From: Bacteroides pyogenes_A | GTDB taxonomy: Bacteria > Bacteroidota > Bacteroidia > Bacteroidales > Bacteroidaceae | Direction: 5' to 3' (one strand) | DNA length: 64,000 bases | NCBI RefSeq assembly: GCF_048595595.1 | Contig: NZ_CP184347.1 | Shown here: positions 36,485 through 45,515 of the stretch, piece by piece | Layout: every line of letters starts with the position of its first letter | Position numbering within the stretch: position 1 is the stretch's first letter | Notes under the pieces: model-generated | Databases searched by the model: none | Seen by the model: the letters and a program-made list of their open reading frames with translations, nothing else | What the model was told of the DNA's origin: nothing | Translations under genes and position numbers: made by a program

Positions 36485-37188
36485 AGTGCATTATTGTAGA
36501 TGACGAACCTATTGCTCGGGAAGGAGTAGAAGCATTAATAGGAAAAATACCCCAATTGCAATTAGAAGGAAGTTTTGAATCTGCAGAAACAGCTTCGGAG
36601 TATATCAACGTTCATCCTGTTGATTTGATTTTTCTGGATATCGAAATGTCTGGAATAAACGGAATAGAGTTTGCCCGAAGCATCCCGAAAAAAACGCTTG
36701 TTATCTTCACAACTGCTTATTCCGAATATGCTTTAGATAGCTATGATGTTGATGCCATAGATTATTTGGTCAAGCCCATTGAATGGGAAAGGTTTAGAAA
36801 AGCGGTTGATAAAGCAATCTCTTATCATTCCCTATTAGTAAATGAAGCTAAAGAGGAGATAGACGCGGATAATGATTTCATTTTTGTGAAATCTGAACGC
36901 CGCTATTTCAAGGTTTATTATGATGATATCTTGTTTATCGAAGGACTAAAAGATTATGTAATTATCCAAACCGGAAACAAGCGAATTATAACAAAAATGT
37001 ATCTGCGAACTATTCTTGAATTGTTACCCGAAAAAAAGTTCTTCCGAATCAATAAATCCTATATTGTAAACTTGAAAAGAATAGATTCCTTTGATAATAA
37101 CGATGTCTTTATTGGAGAACGAGGAATAGGTATTGGTGCTACCTATCGTGAAGATTTCTACAAGATTTTCATGTCCAGGAAAGTCTAA
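36481..37188 (+). CDS. LytTR-family response regulator
   Basis: A 235-residue regulator with an N-terminal receiver (acid pair DDE at 7-9, phospho-acceptor Asp53 in LIFLDIEMSG, IFTTAY, and Lys in DYLVKPI) and a C-terminal LytTR DNA-binding domain (FVKSERRYFKVYYDDILFIEGLKDYVII, KFFRINKSYIVNLKRID). It is coupled to the upstream kinase by a 4-bp overlap. It probably controls the island's own genes. The composition is AT-rich like the rest of the island. Confidence 0.93.
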   Translation: MKCIIVDDEPIAREGVEALIGKIPQLQLEGSFESAETASEYINVHPVDLIFLDIEMSGINGIEFARSIPKKTLVIFTTAYSEYALDSYDVDAIDYLVKPIEWERFRKAVDKAISYHSLLVNEAKEEIDADNDFIFVKSERRYFKVYYDDILFIEGLKDYVIIQTGNKRIITKMYLRTILELLPEKKFFRINKSYIVNLKRIDSFDNNDVFIGERGIGIGATYREDFYKIFMSRKV

Positions 37189-37254
37189 TAATATCTATTA
37201 TAACCCTGTTTTGGTATGTCGAAATAAGGTTACTTGTCTACATCAATAATTCTA

Positions 37255-37690
37255 ATGCATATTCCGGTTGATACCCGTTCAGCATTTCCGGTGATACCCG
37301 TTCACTCCGTTGGTAATCTTCTGTATCGTTAGCAAAGTTAATATTTTTTCTTAGGCTCTCTCCTGTGAGGCAAAATTTCATTGCCTTGTGTACGATTCTG
37401 TCCAGACAGGCTTCTGCAATCAGCTCACTTTAGAAGACATGGTGCCAGTCTACAACCGGTAGTTGGCTTGTCAGGATGGTTGCTTTCTTGTTGTATTGGT
37501 ATGATACAATCGGGGATCCTACCGTGGCAGATGCCATCATGGATCGTATTATACATACGGGTCACCGAACTGAGTTAACCGGGGAAAGTGTCCGGAAGAT
37601 GGCGGCATACGGTCAAGACGGGGGCATTATTGAATATTTTCAGGGGGTAGAATCATTTTGGTTTTAGGGGGGCATCTTACACTGGATTTT
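37255..37690 (+). mobile_element. IS21-family remnant (ends plus istB fragment)
   Basis: The forward frame around 37496-37605 reads YWYDTIGDPTVADAIMD and RIIHTGHRTELTGESVRK, which is the C-terminal part of an IstB-type helper ATPase of IS21 elements. Before it, CCGGTTGATACCCGTTCA (37264-37281) and CCGGTGATACCCGTTCA (37288-37304) look like the multiple terminal repeats of such elements. istA and the ATPase motifs are absent, and the frame is broken upstream. It is a decayed insertion at the right part of the island. Confidence 0.7.
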
Positions 37691-37693
37691 CCA

Positions 37694-37791
37694 CTTATCA
37701 TATAGTCGAAAAAAGAAAAACTCCTAATTTCGTTTGAAAATGAGGAGTTTACGTTGTTTGCTTTTCTTCAAAGTGGTGCCACCAGGAATCG
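37694..37791. repeat. Right direct repeat of the tRNA-Phe island
   Basis: The near-identical partner of 33081-33177 in the same orientation. It covers the terminator hairpin of tRNA-Phe and the last 18 bases of the intact tRNA gene. The two copies are 4613 bp apart start to start. Confidence 0.88.
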
Positions 37792-37846
37792 AACCGGGGA
37801 CACAAGGATTTTCAGTCCTTTGCTCTACCAACTGAGCTATGGCACC
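37774..37846 (-). tRNA. tRNA-Phe (GAA)
   Basis: A 73-base cloverleaf on the reverse strand: acceptor GGTGCCA pairs with TGGCACC, and the anticodon loop CTGAAAA gives GAA. The T-stem pairs CCCGG with CCTGG, leaving a C-U mismatch at its middle pair (positions 51-63). CCA is not encoded. It is the attachment-site gene of the adjacent island. Confidence 0.94.
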
Positions 37847-37961
37847 TTTTGGGGTTGCGGGTACAAAGGTAATGAAAGTTTTGGAATCTGCAAGTAGACT
37901 ATAAATAAAAAGTACTGATGAAAAGAGAGCTGTTTAGTTATCAGTGCCTTAACTAATCTCT

Positions 37962-38996
37962 TTATTCCTTTTCTTTCAAAGAATTCCATCCTTGGGCTTT
38001 TAACTCGAATTCTTTTCCATCACGAGTGATCAATGCGCATCCTAATTCGGGTTTCGTGATGTGTCCGATAAACCGAATACCTTCTATCTGAGAAGCTTTT
38101 TCATGGTCGGCAATAGGTATGGTAAATAAAAGCTCATAATCTTCTCCACCGTTCATTGCACAAGTGGTTAAATTCATATTAAACTCTTCGGCCATGACTG
38201 CTGTTTGATAGTCGATCGGGATATGTTCCTCATATACACGGCAACCTGTATTACTTTGCTTGCAGATATGAAGAAGCTCCGATGATAAACCGTCGGATAT
38301 ATCCATCATAGAGCTTGGAATAATATTAGCTGCCGCAAGCTTTTCAATGATGTCTTTACGGGCTTCGGGTTTTAGTTGGCGTTCAAGTAAATATTCTTTG
38401 CCGGAAAAATCCGGTTGAATATCTTTTTCACCTTTAAGGACGGTCTTTTCGCGTTCCAAAAGTTGAAGTCCCATATAAGCAGCTCCTAAATCTCCACTGA
38501 CGCAGATAAGATCAGTCTCTTTAGCCCCACTCCGATAAACGACTTTATCCTTATCGGCTTCTCCAATACAGGTAATGCTGATGGCAAGTCCTGTTAAAGA
38601 CGAACTGGTATCTCCTCCCACGATATCCACATGGTATTGTTGACAAGCCAGACGCACTCCGGCATAAAAATCTTCTATATCTTCTACGCAAAAACGTTTA
38701 GAAAGAGCAAGAGATATTGTAATTTGTCTTGGTATGCCATTCATGGCATAAATATCGGAGAAATTGACTATTGCAGACTTGTATCCTAAATGCTTCAGCG
38801 GAACATAGGTCAAGTCGAAGTGTACACCTTCCATAAGCAGGTCGGTAGTTACTAATATCTGTTTCTCCGAGGGGTAAGAAAGGACTGCCGCATCATCGCC
38901 TATTCCGTATTTACTGGATTCGTTTTCCAATTTGATACCCTCGGTGAGGTGGGCAATCAAGCCGAACTCGCCGAGGGTCGATATTTCTGTTCTCAT
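37962..38996 (-). CDS. thiL: Thiamine-monophosphate kinase
   Basis: A 344-residue PurM-like kinase that phosphorylates thiamine monophosphate to the pyrophosphate. The motifs YGIGDDAAVLSYP, DIVGGDTSSSLTG and MDISDGLSSELLHI are intact, as is the MNGGEDYELLFTI block. It is the last gene of the sppA-lpxK-PNP-thiL run, 15 bp after the phosphorylase gene. Confidence 0.95.
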   Translation of the reverse strand: MRTEISTLGEFGLIAHLTEGIKLENESSKYGIGDDAAVLSYPSEKQILVTTDLLMEGVHFDLTYVPLKHLGYKSAIVNFSDIYAMNGIPRQITISLALSKRFCVEDIEDFYAGVRLACQQYHVDIVGGDTSSSLTGLAISITCIGEADKDKVVYRSGAKETDLICVSGDLGAAYMGLQLLEREKTVLKGEKDIQPDFSGKEYLLERQLKPEARKDIIEKLAAANIIPSSMMDISDGLSSELLHICKQSNTGCRVYEEHIPIDYQTAVMAEEFNMNLTTCAMNGGEDYELLFTIPIADHEKASQIEGIRFIGHITKPELGCALITRDGKEFELKAQGWNSLKEKE

Positions 38997-39011
38997 AAAT
39001 AAGCATTAATG

Positions 39012-39821
39012 TTAAGCACGGTTAATGAGTTCGCGCATGATAGTCGTCATCTTGGGCTGAGCAGCATCCGCAGCTTTCTGCACCTCTTCGTGTGTTACTT
39101 CAACGATCTTTCCTTCTACTCCCAGGTCCGTAATGACGGAAACACCAAAAACCTTGATCCCACAATGATTGGCTACAATTACTTCAGGTACTGTAGACAT
39201 GCCGACCGCATCAGTTCCCAAGATGTGAAACATCTTGTATTCTGCAGGTGTTTCGAACGTGGGGCCTTGTGTGCCGAGGTAAACCCCGTGTCGTACTTTG
39301 ATTCCTTTTTCAGAGGCAATCTCATCTGCTTTGCGAATCAGTTCTTTGTTATACGCTTCACTCATATCCGGGAATCGCGGCCCATAAGAGATGTTTTTGC
39401 CTCGCAGAGGATGTTCGGGGAAGTAGTTGATGTGGTCGGTTATAATCATCAAGTCACCGATTTCAAAATCAGGATTAGTTCCTCCGCTGGCGTTTGAAAC
39501 GAACAAAGTCTTGATACCGAGTTCACGCATTACCCGTACCGGAAAAGTTACTTCTTTCATAGAGTAGCCTTCATAATAATGAAAGCGTCCTTGCATGGCC
39601 ATAATTTCTTTGTTGCCCAATTTCCCGAAAATTAATTTTCCACTGTGCCCTTCAACAGTAGACAGCGGGAAATTAGGGATATCCGAGTATTTTATTTCAT
39701 ATTTCTCGGTAATCTCACTTGCTAAACTACCCAATCCTGTGCCGAGTATGATTGCCGTTTCAGGACAAGTATGCATCTTTTCTCTCAGATAAGTTGCGGT
39801 TTCTTGAATTTTCTCTAACAT
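39012..39821 (-). CDS. Purine-nucleoside phosphorylase (trimeric, PunA type)
   Basis: About 269 residues, the normal size for trimeric PNPs, which release purine bases and ribose-1-phosphate. Family segments are AIILGTGLGSLASEI, GRFHYYEGYSMKEVTFPVRVM, VSNASGGTNPDFEIGDLM and TDAVGMSTVPEVIVA. The ATG at 39821 gives the usual MLEKIQET start but lies 62 bp inside the lpxK reading frame, so the two genes overlap and are probably translationally coupled. Confidence 0.93.
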   Translation of the reverse strand: MLEKIQETATYLREKMHTCPETAIILGTGLGSLASEITEKYEIKYSDIPNFPLSTVEGHSGKLIFGKLGNKEIMAMQGRFHYYEGYSMKEVTFPVRVMRELGIKTLFVSNASGGTNPDFEIGDLMIITDHINYFPEHPLRGKNISYGPRFPDMSEAYNKELIRKADEIASEKGIKVRHGVYLGTQGPTFETPAEYKMFHILGTDAVGMSTVPEVIVANHCGIKVFGVSVITDLGVEGKIVEVTHEEVQKAADAAQPKMTTIMRELINRA

Positions 39822-40902
39822 AATTAATGATATGTTGGTTAAATTTATTTTGTTGGTTTTGCAATATTTCAACTTCAATGGGGAGGATGTAGATAAAGGG
39901 TTTTAGAGCTTCATCTAATGCTTGATTGGCGATCAAGCGGCTTATATCTTTTTCCGTAGTAATAATCAGCCGCTCCTTGCTATTTAGTTTCTCAAACCGA
40001 TTCCTGATGAACTGCAGGTCGCGATGAGTGAATTGATGATGGTCGTCAAAAGAAATCATTTCTATCGTGGCAGTATGCTCTTTTAGCTTTTCCTTGATGT
40101 CAGCAGGGGAGGCAATACCGGTGACAAGCACTACTTCCATATTTGTTAAAGCGGACAGAGGAATAGTTTCACTTCCCCGATGTGTATCTTGTGCTCCTGA
40201 TGAGAATGCAGGCTTTAAATCCCCATAGCGGAACGATGAAAAATAGAGTTGTTGATAGGGGTAGAGCCCTATTCGTTTGGTAATAATGTTATAATCGATT
40301 GGCTTGATATTCTCGGGACATTTGGTGACAATAACTATTTGCGCCCGGTTTTTCCCGTCGACAGGCTCGCGAAGGCGTCCGGCGGGAAGTAGAGCGTCAT
40401 CGCAGAATAAACGGTTGTAGTCAGTCAGTAAGATGTTTAGTCCCGGTTTGACATATCGGTGCTGGAAAGCATCGTCAAGTAAGACAACATCTACTGTTGG
40501 ATCTTTCAAGGCCAATAACTTTTCGATCCCATGGCATCTATTCTCATCAACAGCCATTACGATAGACGGGTATTTGACATACATTTGATAAGGTTCGTCA
40601 CCAATGGTGTATGCAGTGCTTTCTGCAGTAGCCTTTACATATCCTTTGGATTTGCGTTTGTATCCTCGGCTCAAAACCGCTACGCGATACTTTTTATGAA
40701 GAAGCTTTATCAGATATTCGGTGTGAGGAGTTTTGCCCGTGCCTCCAATAGCCAGATTGCCGATGCAAATAATTGGAGCATCAAAACTCTTCGATTGGAG
40801 AACCCCCCAGTCGAAGAATTTATTCCTTATTCTAACCACTGCTCCATAGAGCCACGAAACAGGGTAGAGCCACTTGTGTATCTTGGTAAAGTGTTCGTCC
40901 AT
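39760..40902 (-). CDS. lpxK: Tetraacyldisaccharide 4'-kinase
   Basis: A 380-residue inner-membrane-associated kinase that adds the 4'-phosphate of lipid A. The Walker A motif is GNLAIGGTGKTPHTEY; VLLDDAFQHRYVKPGLNILL and LTDYNRLFCDDALLPAGRLREP are family blocks. It is 8 bp after sppA and overlaps the phosphorylase gene by 62 bp. It belongs to the lipid A pathway, whereas its operon partners do not. Confidence 0.95.
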   Translation of the reverse strand: MDEHFTKIHKWLYPVSWLYGAVVRIRNKFFDWGVLQSKSFDAPIICIGNLAIGGTGKTPHTEYLIKLLHKKYRVAVLSRGYKRKSKGYVKATAESTAYTIGDEPYQMYVKYPSIVMAVDENRCHGIEKLLALKDPTVDVVLLDDAFQHRYVKPGLNILLTDYNRLFCDDALLPAGRLREPVDGKNRAQIVIVTKCPENIKPIDYNIITKRIGLYPYQQLYFSSFRYGDLKPAFSSGAQDTHRGSETIPLSALTNMEVVLVTGIASPADIKEKLKEHTATIEMISFDDHHQFTHRDLQFIRNRFEKLNSKERLIITTEKDISRLIANQALDEALKPFIYILPIEVEILQNQQNKFNQHIINYVRENSRNRNLSERKDAYLS

Positions 40903-40910
40903 GTATTAAT

Positions 40911-42689
40911 TTATTTCATGTTCAGTTCAAAAGGAATTCGTGCCTGAATCGCCGATTTCTCTTTCAGGTTTTTCAACAGCCCGAATGATTGATAATACTC
41001 TCCTAATTTACTGTTCAGCAACTGGGATTCTATATAATTGGTGGGTGCACTTTCGAATAAAGAAGAGAAAAAGTCTTTCTTTTTCGGGTAAGATATAATG
41101 GTATATCCCTCTATCCCGGCTTTGGATACAGCAATCTCCAATGCTTTATCTATTCCTCCGAGCTCGTCAACCAAACCCAGTTTTTGTGCTGTTTCTCCTG
41201 TCCATATACGACCTTCAGCTATCTTTTCAATTGCCCCTTTAGTCATACCGCGCCCTTCTGCACATCGGGCAATAAAAGTGTCGTATCCTTGAGATACTGT
41301 CATTTGAATGAGAGCTTTCTCGTCCTCATTAAAAGGGCGCATTATATTGCCTATATCAGAATATTTGTTGGTTTTTACCACATCGTAAGTAATGCCTATC
41401 TTCTCGCTCAACTCCTTTATGTTGGGAATCATTCCGAAGATGCCGATAGAGCCGGTTAAGGTAGTCGGTTCGGCAACAATTGTGTCGGCTATGCAAGAGA
41501 TATAATACCCTCCTGATGCGGCATAATCTCCCATTGACACAATGACCGGTTTGGTAGCTTTCAACTCTTTTACCGCATGCCATATTTGTTCGGATGCAAA
41601 GGCGCTTCCACCCGGTGAGTTGACACGAAGTACAACGGCTTTTATATCTTCATTTTCTTTCAGTCTGCGAAGGTCGCGAATCACTTTATTTCCTACTATA
41701 CCTTCCTCCGTTGCGCCGGATATCGGATTATCCGTAATTTCTCCGGAAGCATAGTAGACAGCTACAATATTGCCGCTTTTATCTTTGGGGACGTTCTTTT
41801 TTATATTAATCATCTCGTTTAATCCAAGCATCGGCAACGAGTCGTCTTCATCTATATGCATCACTTTTTTTAGATAGTTACGGATATCATTTCGATAAAT
41901 CAACGTATCTGCCAACCCTGCTCTTACGGTTTCTTCTGCCGGATAAAACATTAGCATCCGATCGGCATAAGCATTGAGAGAGTCGATCGGGATATTCCGG
42001 GATGCAGACACATCCTTTGTGATTTGTTTCCACACGGAATTAATAAACTCGGTTACTTGTTCGCGATTGGCTGTACTCATCTCTGTAGAGATAAATGGTT
42101 CTACGGCAGATTTGTAAGTACCGACCTTGAATATCTGCATTTCTACTCCCACCTTTTTCAGCAGATCTTTATAAAATAAAGGGGTAGAGGAGATGCCACG
42201 CCATTCAATGACCCCTTTAGGATTTAGCAAAACCTTATCTGCTACGCTTGAAAGATAATAAAGCTTTTGTGAATATGTGTCGCTGTAAGCAATTACAAAC
42301 TTACCGCTTTCTTTAAAGTCAAGCAGTGCGTTTCGTATTTCTTGCAAAGAAGCGTACGAAGTACTTAGGTAAGAAGCTTGCAGGTATATACCTTTAATGT
42401 TCTTGTTTTCTTTTGCCTTTTTGATTGAGGCAAGGATGTCATCCAATCCGTAGATTTCGGTATCCTCTTTAATCAACTTGGACAGTATGTCTATCGGATT
42501 TTCTTGAGTACGTTCGACTAGCGTTCCTCTCATATTGAGCATCATTACCGAGTTCTCTTTCACTATCGTTTCGTTGTCTGATGCCGATACGATACCGAAC
42601 AATGTGATAATGCCGATAATAAATAATAGGATAGTCGACAAAATGATTCCGGTTACAGTGGCAAGCGTAAATTTGAAGAAATCTTTCAT
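40911..42689 (-). CDS. sppA: Signal peptide peptidase SppA (long form)
   Basis: A 592-residue serine protease of the 67-kDa SppA class with tandem peptidase S49 domains. An N-terminal membrane anchor (about 5-30) is followed by the catalytic Lys in GTYKSAVEPF and the nucleophile Ser in SMGDYAASGGYYISC, matching the Ser/Lys dyad of the Escherichia coli enzyme. It degrades cleaved signal peptides in the inner membrane. It is the first gene of the operon with lpxK, PNP and thiL. Confidence 0.95.
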   Translation of the reverse strand: MKDFFKFTLATVTGIILSTILLFIIGIITLFGIVSASDNETIVKENSVMMLNMRGTLVERTQENPIDILSKLIKEDTEIYGLDDILASIKKAKENKNIKGIYLQASYLSTSYASLQEIRNALLDFKESGKFVIAYSDTYSQKLYYLSSVADKVLLNPKGVIEWRGISSTPLFYKDLLKKVGVEMQIFKVGTYKSAVEPFISTEMSTANREQVTEFINSVWKQITKDVSASRNIPIDSLNAYADRMLMFYPAEETVRAGLADTLIYRNDIRNYLKKVMHIDEDDSLPMLGLNEMINIKKNVPKDKSGNIVAVYYASGEITDNPISGATEEGIVGNKVIRDLRRLKENEDIKAVVLRVNSPGGSAFASEQIWHAVKELKATKPVIVSMGDYAASGGYYISCIADTIVAEPTTLTGSIGIFGMIPNIKELSEKIGITYDVVKTNKYSDIGNIMRPFNEDEKALIQMTVSQGYDTFIARCAEGRGMTKGAIEKIAEGRIWTGETAQKLGLVDELGGIDKALEIAVSKAGIEGYTIISYPKKKDFFSSLFESAPTNYIESQLLNSKLGEYYQSFGLLKNLKEKSAIQARIPFELNMK

Positions 42690-42730
42690 AATACCTTTCG
42701 TTTTTTATAGCCAACTAACTTTTAGGCTAA

Positions 42731-42738
42731 CAAAGATA
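42731..42738 (-). promoter_or_regulatory. Putative -7 box of the sppA operon
   Basis: Reverse-strand TATCTTTG, a perfect TAnnTTTG match, about 40 bases upstream of the sppA start. No clean -33 element. Confidence 0.45.
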
Positions 42739-42835
42739 AATAATTGAGTTGATATTTCCCCAATAAGTCGCACGTTTTTTTGTTTTGTCACATTGAAATA
42801 TAAGTTTATTGGTTGGTTATGCCAAAAAAGCTTTT

Positions 42836-42843
42836 TATCTTTG
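42836..42843 (+). promoter_or_regulatory. Putative -7 box of the GH92 gene
   Basis: TATCTTTG lies 32 bases upstream of the GH92 ATG. Only a weak TTGG is found at the -33 distance. Confidence 0.45.
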
Positions 42844-42875
42844 TCTTTCGTTTTTTATTAAAATAAATCTTTATC

Positions 42876-45068
42876 ATGAAAAGAAAATCTCTTTTTCCAG
42901 CTGTAATTCCGGCTGTTTTTTTTCTATATACTTCTTGTTCTAAGCCGGAAAAGATAGAAACAAAAGATTATACCCAGTATGTAAATACTTTTATAGGCGC
43001 TGCCGATAACGGACACACATTTCCGGGAGCTTGCTATCCTTTCGGAATGATACAGACCAGTCCGGTAACAGGTGCAGTAGGCTGGAGGTATTGTTCGGAA
43101 TATACGTATCAAGATTCTTTGATCTGGGGATTCACGCAAACTCATCTGAACGGAACCGGCTGTATGGATCTGGGAGACATATTGGTGATGCCTGTGACCG
43201 GTGTACGTGAACGTTCGTGGGATGCTTATCGCAGCCGTTTTTTGAAAGAAAAAGAGAGTGCGTCCCCGGGATATTATACTGTGGAGCTTATGGATCCTCA
43301 GGTAAAGGTAGAGCTAACTGCTTCGGTTCATACGGCTTTCCATCGATATACTTTTCATGAAGCAGATTCGGCTTCTTTGCTAATCGATTTGCAGCACGGA
43401 CCGGCCTGGACGGAAGAACAATATCATTCTCAGGTGAATAGTTGCGAGGTGACTTGGCAAGACGCTTATACATTGACCGGACATGTGAATAATACGGTGT
43501 GGGTGAATCAGGATTACTTCTTCGTGATGAAATTTAACCGTCCCGTTGTCGATTCTCTTTATTTGCAAATGGGGGAAACTGAAAAAGGGAAGAGGATTAT
43601 CGCAAGCTTTGATCTAAAGCCGGGTGAAGAGCTTTTGATGAAGGTCTCCCTTTCTACAACGAGTGTGGAGGGTGCGAAGAAAAATATGGAAGCAGAAATT
43701 CCTGCATGGGATTTTGAAAGAGTAAGGGGAATTGTCCATGACGAGTGGAATAGCTATTTGAGTCGTATTGAAGTTGAAGGAACAGACGATGAAAAAGTGA
43801 ATTTTTATACTTGCTTTTATCATACGCTGATTCAACCGAATCAAATATCTGATATAGACGGATATTATCGCAATGCCGCAGATTCTATAGTTAAGGCGGG
43901 TGCTGGTGTGTTTTATTCTACATTCTCTTTGTGGGATACATACCGTGCGGCCCATCCATTCTACACGTTGATGGTTCCCGAACGTGTGGACGGCTTTGTC
44001 AATTCGCTTATCGAGCAAGGAGAGGTACAAGGTTTTTTACCTATTTGGGCTTTGTGGGGTAAGGAGAATTTCTGTATGATTGGTAACCATGGAGTTTCTG
44101 TGATTGCAGAGGCCTACCGAAAAGGCTTTCGGGGGTTTGATGCCGAAAGGGCTTTTGAAATGGTAAAACGGACTCAGACGGTTTCTCATCCGTTGAAGTC
44201 CGACTGGGAGGTGTATACGAAGTATGGCTACTTTCCTACGGATCTGACTAAAGCAGAATCGGTATCTTCTACATTGGAGTCGGTTTATGACGATTATGCG
44301 GCTGCTGATATGGCAAATCGTCTTGGGAAGAAGAACGATGCCGCTTATTTTGCAAAACGGGCGGATTATTATAAGAATCTTTTCGATCGGAAAACTAATT
44401 TCATGCGCCCGCGTAAAGCTGACGGGACTTGGAAGTCTCCTTTCAACCCAAGTGAAGTCGGGCATGCGGAAAGTAGCGGAGGGGACTATACGGAAGGAAA
44501 TGCCTGGCAATATACATGGCACGTACAGCACGATGTTCCGGGGCTGATTTCTCTTTTCGGTGGTGAAGAAGCTTTTTTGAATAAATTGGATTCTGTGTTT
44601 ACCGTAAAGCTGGAGACTTCGCAGGCCGATGTGACGGGATTAATCGGTCAATATGCCCATGGCAACGAACCCAGTCATCATGTGGCGTATCTCTATACTT
44701 TAGCTGGCCGTCCGGAGCGTACTCAGGAATTGGTGCGCGAAATTTTCACAACTCAATATCGAAATAAACCCGACGGACTTTGTGGTAATGACGATTGTGG
44801 ACAAATGTCTGCTTGGTATATGTTTACTGCAATGGGATTCTACCCTGTGGATCCCGTTAGTGGCGAGTATGTGTTTGGCGCTCCGCAACTGCCGAAGATT
44901 GTTTTGTGCCTTCCGGATGGTAAAACTTTTACTGTTATTGCCGAGAATTTATCTGCTGAACATAAATATGTAGACTCTATATTTTTGAATGGTAAGAAAT
45001 ATGAAAAAAAGAGTATTTCTCATGAGGAAATCCTTAAGGGTGGCGAGTTGCTTTTTAAGATGAGGTAG
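42876..45068 (+). CDS. GH92-family alpha-mannosidase lipoprotein
   Basis: A 730-residue secreted glycosidase. A lipoprotein signal ends at LYTSC. The GH92 blocks are YVNTFIGAADNGHTFPGACYPFGMIQTSP, WGFTQTHLNGTGC, LWDTYRAAHPFYTLM and SSGGDYTEGNAWQYTWHVQHD, the last holding the general-acid Glu region. GH92 enzymes are calcium-dependent exo-mannosidases; Bacteroides use many of them on yeast and host N-glycans. Linkage specificity cannot be read. It stands alone, without a SusC/SusD pair. Confidence 0.94.
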   Translation: MKRKSLFPAVIPAVFFLYTSCSKPEKIETKDYTQYVNTFIGAADNGHTFPGACYPFGMIQTSPVTGAVGWRYCSEYTYQDSLIWGFTQTHLNGTGCMDLGDILVMPVTGVRERSWDAYRSRFLKEKESASPGYYTVELMDPQVKVELTASVHTAFHRYTFHEADSASLLIDLQHGPAWTEEQYHSQVNSCEVTWQDAYTLTGHVNNTVWVNQDYFFVMKFNRPVVDSLYLQMGETEKGKRIIASFDLKPGEELLMKVSLSTTSVEGAKKNMEAEIPAWDFERVRGIVHDEWNSYLSRIEVEGTDDEKVNFYTCFYHTLIQPNQISDIDGYYRNAADSIVKAGAGVFYSTFSLWDTYRAAHPFYTLMVPERVDGFVNSLIEQGEVQGFLPIWALWGKENFCMIGNHGVSVIAEAYRKGFRGFDAERAFEMVKRTQTVSHPLKSDWEVYTKYGYFPTDLTKAESVSSTLESVYDDYAAADMANRLGKKNDAAYFAKRADYYKNLFDRKTNFMRPRKADGTWKSPFNPSEVGHAESSGGDYTEGNAWQYTWHVQHDVPGLISLFGGEEAFLNKLDSVFTVKLETSQADVTGLIGQYAHGNEPSHHVAYLYTLAGRPERTQELVREIFTTQYRNKPDGLCGNDDCGQMSAWYMFTAMGFYPVDPVSGEYVFGAPQLPKIVLCLPDGKTFTVIAENLSAEHKYVDSIFLNGKKYEKKSISHEEILKGGELLFKMR

Positions 45069-45515
45069 CTTTTTATATGAGGATAGAGTTTATACAGAAT
45101 CAGAAACAAGATTATTGGTTTTCTGTATGCTAACCTTATTTATATAAAATCTCTCCGATAGTAAATTAAACTGTGTTATTAAAGTTGATAACTTGTTGCT
45201 TTACTGGCATAGTTTAATTTACGCTTCTCTTGTCCTGATTATTTGTATTTGAGTGTTTTGATTTTTAAATTGGTATTGAATAATTCGTATTTTTCAATCT
45301 CATTCCCAGTTACTTCAATTTCGGCTTCTTTTCGTTGCTTTTAAGGAGAATACTTGCACGAAATGCGACAATCCGCAGTTCCACGCAAATAAATATTTCG
45401 GTTGTTTGCTGTGGAAGTCTGCGGACGCCTGCGACCTTCTGTCACAGATACATGATGCAGATATATGTTATGTCTGTTCTTGTCGTGCGCTACATGTATC
45501 TGTAGTATTCTCCGG
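45069..45515. other. Gap between convergent genes with several inverted repeats
   Basis: There is no gene. The 12-base arms GTAAATTAAACT (45161-45172) and AGTTTAATTTAC (45211-45222), and the 10-base arms CAGATACATG (45445-45454) and CATGTATCTG (45493-45502), are inverted pairs. They may act as terminators for the converging GH92 and beta-helix lipoprotein genes. Confidence 0.5.

Noticed and set aside
37914..37945. Hairpin after thiL as a terminator
   Set aside because: Only a six-base stem with a 20-base loop; too weak to support.
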